From a virus: a stretch of 62,848 nucleotides of DNA. A model generated the notes under the pieces. It worked only from the letters and a program-made list of their open reading frames with translations. It was not told the DNA's origin and searched no databases. The position numbers and the translations under genes were made by a program. Of this stretch, positions 58,533 to 62,848 are shown piece after piece (the first letter of the stretch is position 1; each line of letters opens with the position of its first letter). The stretch spans positions 1 through 62,848 of IMG/VR virus record IMGVR_UViG_3300044974_000532; one strand, 5' to 3'.

Positions 58533-59132
58533 ATGGCTCAGAGCAATCGTCAGTTCGTAAAATTTGTGAGGCAACATCTCGCAGAATACGGTATGAAACT
58601 TATTATTGGCCGTGGAAAGCATGTAAATGTAGATGGTTTCCGTTGTTCTGGCTATTTTGATGAATCTGGTAAGGCTATTGCCGTTGCGGGCAAAGCAAAT
58701 GAATTTATGCAGGTTTTGGTACATGAATATTGTCATTTTTTGCAATATATAAACAGCTCTAAAATTTATAACAAATCTTATGAGGCATCAACCATTGTTG
58801 ATGCGTGGTTAAAAGGCAAAAATTATCCTCTCAAAAAGGTAAAACGAGCTTTTTTCATTGTACGAGCCATGGAGAGAGACTGCGAAAGACGAGCCATGAA
58901 GATCATCAAGGACTTCAACCTAGCCATTAACAGCAAAATGTACGCAAAACGAGCCCATGTGTACATCTACAGCCACTTTTTGATGGAAAAAACTCGTAAA
59001 TTTCACTCATACAAGCGAAATCCATACTATAGCAAGTATGTTTTAAAGATTATGCCATCAAATATGGCTGTTTTAAGCCACAAAACAATCCCACCGAAGG
59101 TTTATTCGGTGTTAGAATCGTTTACAATTTGA
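58533..59132 (+). CDS. SprT-like zinc metalloprotease
   Basis: 199 residues. HEYCH at 64-68 is the HExxH zinc motif, in VLVHEYCHFLQY, preceded by a beta-rich segment containing CSGYFDESGKAIAVAG. SprT-like and IrrE-like domains share this layout. It has a strong ribosome site. Substrate unknown. Its 3' end overlaps the opposing gene by 31 bases. Confidence 0.75.
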   Translation: MAQSNRQFVKFVRQHLAEYGMKLIIGRGKHVNVDGFRCSGYFDESGKAIAVAGKANEFMQVLVHEYCHFLQYINSSKIYNKSYEASTIVDAWLKGKNYPLKKVKRAFFIVRAMERDCERRAMKIIKDFNLAINSKMYAKRAHVYIYSHFLMEKTRKFHSYKRNPYYSKYVLKIMPSNMAVLSHKTIPPKVYSVLESFTI

Positions 59133-59467
59133 GATTTTAAATATTTTGATACAAATTTTGTAAATGGTTGTTTGCCATAGGGCCATCTATCATCTTTATC
59201 CATAAATCCATAGTGCACCAAGTCATCTATGTACTCTTCAAGCATTTTTAAAGTTACATCATCAATATTCCATTTGATGTTGTCGTCTTCATTTACTGCT
59301 GGATTTTCAGCAGCATTATGTTCTGCAACAGCAAGGTCGGATATCTTTGCAAGGTTGCCAAGAATTTCCATTGATTTGGCGCATTGATAAAAAAGATCCT
59401 TTTTGACTGGATCTTCTTCTTTGCGAGCCAAGTTGCGAATTTCGTAAACTAGCTCTGAAATTTTCAT
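59102..59467 (-). CDS. Unrecognised acidic helical protein
   Basis: 121 residues, acidic with helical N-terminus (MKISELVYEIRNLARKEEDPV) and a C-terminal WPYGKQPFTKFVSKYL segment. AAGGAG precedes the ATG. No family recognised. Part of a small leftward gene group with the DUF5856-like gene. Confidence 0.7.
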   Translation of the reverse strand: MKISELVYEIRNLARKEEDPVKKDLFYQCAKSMEILGNLAKISDLAVAEHNAAENPAVNEDDNIKWNIDDVTLKMLEEYIDDLVHYGFMDKDDRWPYGKQPFTKFVSKYLKSQIVNDSNTE

Positions 59468-59477
59468 CTGTAACTCC

Positions 59478-59840
59478 TTAACTTAACGTTAGGAGATACT
59501 TGGTTTGTTGTACCACTCCAAGCATCTCATCTCGTATATTTAACAGTTCTGTTTGCGAGTCATCTATTTCTTTTGGAAGTTCATTCATCAAATAATCTTC
59601 AAAAGAATTCAATACTTGATTTGCAGTTGTGCGGTATGGACCATTTAGTTGAAGTTCGCTGATTTGTTTTAGTTCTTCTTTGCCTAGAGCACCCATATAG
59701 GTCTCAGCAAAAGTGTCCAAAAGAGCATCAATAGACTCATAAGCCTTTCCTAGGGCTTTGTGTGCAGCATAGGATTTAGTACCCCAGTGATGGAGTCTAA
59801 GTTCATTTTGAAAATTTAAAATGGTTTTGATGATGGACAT
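59478..59840 (-). CDS. DUF5856-like (ferritin-fold) small protein
   Basis: 120 residues, all helical. FQNELRLHHWGTKSYAAHKALGKAYESIDALLDTFAE is the typical opening, of which LHHWGTKSYAAHKALG is diagnostic of a family shared by large phages and algal viruses. The four-helix pattern recalls Dps/ferritin, but I cannot confirm metal ligands. TATAAATA sits 7 bases before the ATG. Confidence 0.7.
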   Translation of the reverse strand: MSIIKTILNFQNELRLHHWGTKSYAAHKALGKAYESIDALLDTFAETYMGALGKEELKQISELQLNGPYRTTANQVLNSFEDYLMNELPKEIDDSQTELLNIRDEMLGVVQQTKYLLTLS

Positions 59841-59847
59841 AGTATAA

Positions 59848-59855
59848 TATTTATA
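59848..59855 (-). promoter_or_regulatory. Late promoter TATAAATA before the DUF5856-like gene
   Basis: TATAAATA-TTATACT-ATG, overlapping the stop codon of the upstream gene; the predicted leader is about 2 bases. The downstream string is almost the same as at gene 48. Confidence 0.45.
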
Positions 59856-60057
59856 AACGATGTGCTTGTTTGAATACTATAAAGTCTTCTGGCACATCTT
59901 CCTTATTTTTGTTTGCTCTTTGTTTTGCTTTTTTGTATTCTACATCTGTAAGGAGAAGAGGGGTGACTTCTCCTTCCGAATCAACGTGTGCTACAAAATA
60001 ATAACTGGCATTTTCATTGGGTTTACGATTGATATTTTTAATTTTTTTCTTAGCCAT
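59851..60057 (-). CDS. Small basic protein
   Basis: 68 residues from the ATG at 60057, which overlaps the upstream stop as TAATG. N-terminal Lys-rich run (MAKKKIKNINRK), then SYYFVAHVDSEGEVTPLLL. No family recognised. Coupled to the CBM-like gene. Confidence 0.65.
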   Translation of the reverse strand: MAKKKIKNINRKPNENASYYFVAHVDSEGEVTPLLLTDVEYKKAKQRANKNKEDVPEDFIVFKQAHRL

Positions 60058-60338
60058 TACATTTCTACCCAAGAATAACCGTTTCCATCATAATAGTAAA
60101 CATACATTCGGCCATTTGTAACCCAAAACTGACCTTTGACAGGATTTATTGGTATACTGTCTGAAATATAAGTTTCCGTAGTACCTGTAAATTCCCAAGG
60201 ATTGTTTGTTTCCCATGGAGCACTGTTTGTATTAGACTGTGCTTTCCAAAGTTTTCCTTGATATAAAACATAATCTCCTGCTGAATATACGTTCAGAGTT
60301 CCATCAGCAGAAAATTTTTTATATTCACCACGATACAT
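60057..60338 (-). CDS. Small carbohydrate-binding-like virion protein
   Basis: 93 residues. YSAGDYVLYQGKLWKAQSNTN and PWETNNPWEF resemble the CBM5/12 (chitin-binding type 3) pattern of W and Y spacing. GQFWVTNGRMYVYYYDGNGYSWVEM ends as in tail-fibre tips. It may bind surface polysaccharide. Inference only. Confidence 0.6.
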   Translation of the reverse strand: MYRGEYKKFSADGTLNVYSAGDYVLYQGKLWKAQSNTNSAPWETNNPWEFTGTTETYISDSIPINPVKGQFWVTNGRMYVYYYDGNGYSWVEM

Positions 60339-60347
60339 TATTATGAT

Positions 60348-61160
60348 TTATTGTACGTAATCAACTGGCATTGGAAATGGATCATATAAACCTTCAGATG
60401 GATTTGTTGGATTTGGTGGTGGATAGTTTGATGATGGTCTAGAATTGGTGGCATCTAACATAGCACCCATCATACATCCATCATCATTTAACCAAAAAGA
60501 TGGACCTTGAGGTTTAGTATAATCAAACCAAGCTGAATAGCCATCATGACGTAATGGTGGACCATCATATACTCTACCACTTGTTCCACCAAAAGAAAAT
60601 GCAATTCTCCAGATTAATTCACCATTATTTTTAGGGTCTGCATTTATAAGATAATATGTATAATTTCCCGTCAAACCACTAGTATTAATTCCAAAATCTC
60701 TAAATCCCATTGCAAATGCAAAATATCTATTCATTGTGAACGTAAATCCATTTTTAGTTACACCAATGTATCCTGCATAAGCTGGTGGTTTTTCTCTAAT
60801 ATTATCATAAGGTACAAATTGATTGGCAGCAGCTCCTTCATCTCCAAATTTGATGAAAAGAGTATATCCTCTTAGAGCAGCAGTTGTAAGCCCCACGGGA
60901 TTATTTTTATTTTCTAAAATTCCAAAAATTAATTTATCAGATGATAATTTGACACCATTAGGATTTGCTGCCGACATTCCACTATCAATAAATATTTCAT
61001 TAGTAAAAATTTTATTATAAATGCTACCAGCAGTATGATCTCTAGTACTTAATGTTGTTCCTAAAATATAAGAATCATTTATTCTACCATGATAACTTGT
61101 AACTCCAAAATTTATTTCATTTTGAGATGTAGTTGGATATCCGCTTATTGAATATGGCAT
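60348..61160 (-). CDS. Probable virion structural protein
   Basis: 270 residues, beta-rich, with Gly/Asn/Tyr content and a Pro/Asn-rich end (NSRPSSNYPPPNPTNPSEG). No recognised domain. Cotranscribed with two further late structural-type genes behind a TATAAATA promoter. Confidence 0.6.
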   Translation of the reverse strand: MPYSISGYPTTSQNEINFGVTSYHGRINDSYILGTTLSTRDHTAGSIYNKIFTNEIFIDSGMSAANPNGVKLSSDKLIFGILENKNNPVGLTTAALRGYTLFIKFGDEGAAANQFVPYDNIREKPPAYAGYIGVTKNGFTFTMNRYFAFAMGFRDFGINTSGLTGNYTYYLINADPKNNGELIWRIAFSFGGTSGRVYDGPPLRHDGYSAWFDYTKPQGPSFWLNDDGCMMGAMLDATNSRPSSNYPPPNPTNPSEGLYDPFPMPVDYVQ

Positions 61161-61163
61161 ATA

Positions 61164-61490
61164 TTATCCTTCAATACCAAATATTATATCAAAAACAGTT
61201 TCATTATGAGTAATATTTATTAAAGATCCTTTTATTATTCCAGGTGACAATGTTTCTGGAAAATAATATTTAAATATTAAAGATTGATTTTTTGTAATTT
61301 CAAAAGGTCCTGTGCATAAAGTTTCATCATTAAAATAAATATCAATTCCATTTAAATTTTGAAATTCTAATAAAACTGGACCTTCTACATCTTCCTGAAA
61401 AAATGTTGAAACCGGAGTGCTATATCTTGTTGTTGGGACTATAATATCTCCACAACCTTGCGATGTAAATTGACCTATTTTAGTTGTCAT
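61164..61490 (-). CDS. Small unrecognised late protein
   Basis: 108 residues, beta-rich (LLEFQNLNGIDIYFNDETLC). AAAGGA precedes the ATG. Its place between two structural-type genes suggests a virion part. No family recognised. Confidence 0.6.
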   Translation of the reverse strand: MTTKIGQFTSQGCGDIIVPTTRYSTPVSTFFQEDVEGPVLLEFQNLNGIDIYFNDETLCTGPFEITKNQSLIFKYYFPETLSPGIIKGSLINITHNETVFDIIFGIEG

Positions 61491-61506
61491 CTAATAATTT
61501 CCTTTA

Positions 61507-62184
61507 TTAAAGCCCTTCAGGAGGTTCAATATTTGTTGTAATAAGAGTTACTGCACCAATTGTACTCCTGTCATATCCATTTTTTATAGTAAAACTATAT
61601 GAACCTGGAGTAGTCCAATTTAAAGTAGGCTCCTTTTTAAATGCTTTAAATCTAACTGTTGATCCTAAAGAACCTCCAACAGGAAATGGAATTAATGTTC
61701 GATACTCACCTTCTGCACGTGGAACATAACTAGTATAATTTGTTCCAGAATCAACAGTGTATTGAAATTGTATCTGATGTACTGGTGCACCACCTGCATT
61801 ATTATCAGTTAGATATATATACGGAGAACAACTTAATGTTGGTGTAGTAACAGAACCTGGTAAAAATACAATAGAATTGATATTCATATTTAGAGTAGTT
61901 GAAGAAATTGCAGGAATAAGATCAGTACATACTATTATTGGTTCTGGAGGGAATTCGTCAGAAATATTATCTCCACTTAAAGTATCATATCCAATTGCCA
62001 TCATATCTTGCATAGAAATATTTGGCATTGAAAAACCATTATTTACGTTAACCCACATTTGAAGGTTATCATTCCAAGCAAATGGACCCATTGGGGTATT
62101 TAATATTTTACCACCAGTTGAAGTACTATTCATGGAATTTTGGATACCTTCCATAAAAATTTTCATTGATTTTCCTACACCCAT
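61507..62184 (-). CDS. Probable virion structural protein
   Basis: 225 residues. GPFAWNDNLQMWVNVNNGFSMP is a phrase seen in phage structural proteins. The C-terminal half resembles an Ig-like or fibronectin-like beta domain (QFQYTVDSGTNYTSYVP...GSYSFTIKNGYDRS). First gene after a TATAAATA promoter with GAGG. Confidence 0.6.
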   Translation of the reverse strand: MGVGKSMKIFMEGIQNSMNSTSTGGKILNTPMGPFAWNDNLQMWVNVNNGFSMPNISMQDMMAIGYDTLSGDNISDEFPPEPIIVCTDLIPAISSTTLNMNINSIVFLPGSVTTPTLSCSPYIYLTDNNAGGAPVHQIQFQYTVDSGTNYTSYVPRAEGEYRTLIPFPVGGSLGSTVRFKAFKKEPTLNWTTPGSYSFTIKNGYDRSTIGAVTLITTNIEPPEGL

Positions 62185-62203
62185 ATGTTTTATTCCTCAA
62201 ACA

Positions 62204-62211
62204 TATTTATA
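62204..62211 (-). promoter_or_regulatory. Late promoter TATAAATA for the 62184 operon
   Basis: Perfect consensus 19 bases before the ATG with GAGG between. It overlaps the end of the deaminase gene. Confidence 0.65.
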
Positions 62212-62581
62212 GAATCTGTATTCCCTGATCTGTGGTATAGTATATTTTATTAAAAATTTCTGAACACCATTTAGTGCATACTGGGCAGGGTTTAGAGTTT
62301 CTAAAAGACCCAAATCTATTGAATCTAAAATTCAACAAAACCAACTTTTCTCCACGCAAACTCTTTGGAACTTTTCTGTATGCATCCAATTCAGAATGCA
62401 TGTCTGCGCAACGATATCCCAAACGCACAGTATCGGGGTGGGTCTTAAAAACATTTTGACCCACCGCGATAATCTTGCGCTTATAGATGATCAAAGATAT
62501 GTGCTTCTTTTGTCTTTCCATTGCCATCGACAGTGGCTTGGCAATAGGAAGATAATTTTCAATCACATGATCTATATTCAT
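62207..62581 (-). CDS. Cytidine/deoxycytidylate deaminase-like protein
   Basis: 124 residues. HSE at 62-64 and PCPVC at 98-102 are the zinc and catalytic motifs of the CDA superfamily (H-x-E...PCxxC). Its short length fits a single-domain enzyme; the substrate (dCMP, nucleoside, or a modified base) is not evident. The N-terminal half is unusual for dCMP deaminase. Coupled to the gene upstream by a 3-base gap. Confidence 0.75.
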   Translation of the reverse strand: MNIDHVIENYLPIAKPLSMAMERQKKHISLIIYKRKIIAVGQNVFKTHPDTVRLGYRCADMHSELDAYRKVPKSLRGEKLVLLNFRFNRFGSFRNSKPCPVCTKWCSEIFNKIYYTTDQGIQIL

Positions 62582-62584
62582 ATT

Positions 62585-62848
62585 TTACAACGTCAGCTTC
62601 AGTCCACCCGTCTTATCGACGGCCTTGGACGGAGTAACGAGTCCTCTATTGAGACTGGAATCATACTGAGTCTTGAGTTCATCAAGAGGCTCAACAGTAA
62701 AAGCAATAAAAGTCTTGGGAATAGTTACACCCTTAGAAGCCTTGCTGTACATAAGCCAAGGCATTAGACCAATATTACCTTCACCAACTGGGATAAGAAT
62801 TGCTGGATCCTTGAGGAGCCAAGAATCTGTTTGCTCTTCAAATCTTGC
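62585..62848 (-). CDS. Conserved phage protein, partial (N-terminus beyond window)
   Basis: 87 residues of the C-terminus. It includes PVGEGNIGLMPWLMYSKASKG and FIAFTVEPLDELKTQYDSS, a type I recall from T4-like cyanophages without known function. It is open to the right edge and ends TAA at 62585-62587. The following ATG lies 3 bases on. Confidence 0.75.
   Translation of the reverse strand, partial: ARFEEQTDSWLLKDPAILIPVGEGNIGLMPWLMYSKASKGVTIPKTFIAFTVEPLDELKTQYDSSLNRGLVTPSKAVDKTGGLKLTL

Overview
The window is a 62.8 kb stretch of a low-GC, T4-like myovirus genome of the aquatic 'exo-T-even' kind (cyanophage or pelagiphage style). This is judged from gene content and order: the T4 replication core (46, 47, 45, 44, 62, regA), recombination genes uvsY/uvsW, late-transcription genes 55 and 33, gene 32, and a nearly complete head, neck, tail and baseplate set (4, 6, 13-23, 25, 53, 48/54-like). 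Several tail proteins are clearly shorter than in T4. No photosynthesis genes or tRNA genes were seen, so the host cannot be named. Nearly every base is coding; no gene-free stretch exceeds about 110 bases.

Layout, left to right. (1) 1-4592: a leftward tail-fibre operon ending in a huge collagen-like Gly-X-Y protein that runs off the left edge. (2) 4581-6927: two tandem paralogous GT2 glycosyltransferases. (3) 6936-13967: leftward regA-62-44-45-orf50-46-47, then gmd (GDP-mannose dehydratase) inserted between 47 and late sigma gene 55. (4) 14009-22424: a leftward 8.4 kb glycan island of at least seven glycosyltransferase-like genes, two methyltransferase-like genes and an epimerase. (5) 22425-25159: divergent promoters, then rightward uvsY, uvsW and an Sm-like acidic protein. 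(6) 25156-45691: the long leftward late morphogenesis operon, baseplate to capsid. (7) 45726-48047: a short rightward late operon with gene 4, gene 54 and a baseplate chaperone gene carrying a probable programmed -1 frameshift. (8) 48074-49225: leftward 32 and 33. (9) 49309-51568: two rightward virion proteins. (10) 51565-58438: leftward, including an 1836-residue Cys-rich RCC1-propeller protein. (11) 58533-62848: a SprT-like protease, small proteins, more virion proteins and a deaminase.

Regulation can be read from the sequence. Early/middle-type promoters have TTGAYW-like -35 boxes and a constant 16-bp spacer. Late promoters are TATAAATA or CTAAATA. A striking subset of both classes lies so close to start codons that the transcripts should be leaderless, including those of the late transcription genes 55 and 33.

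Working model: 55 and 33, with the sliding clamp, switch on the TATAAATA/CTAAATA late genes. The sugar enzymes, one of whose operons also carries a late promoter, may decorate the Thr-rich collagen-like fibres or remodel host surface glycans. Protein functions rest on motif and family recognition by eye; no database search was run.
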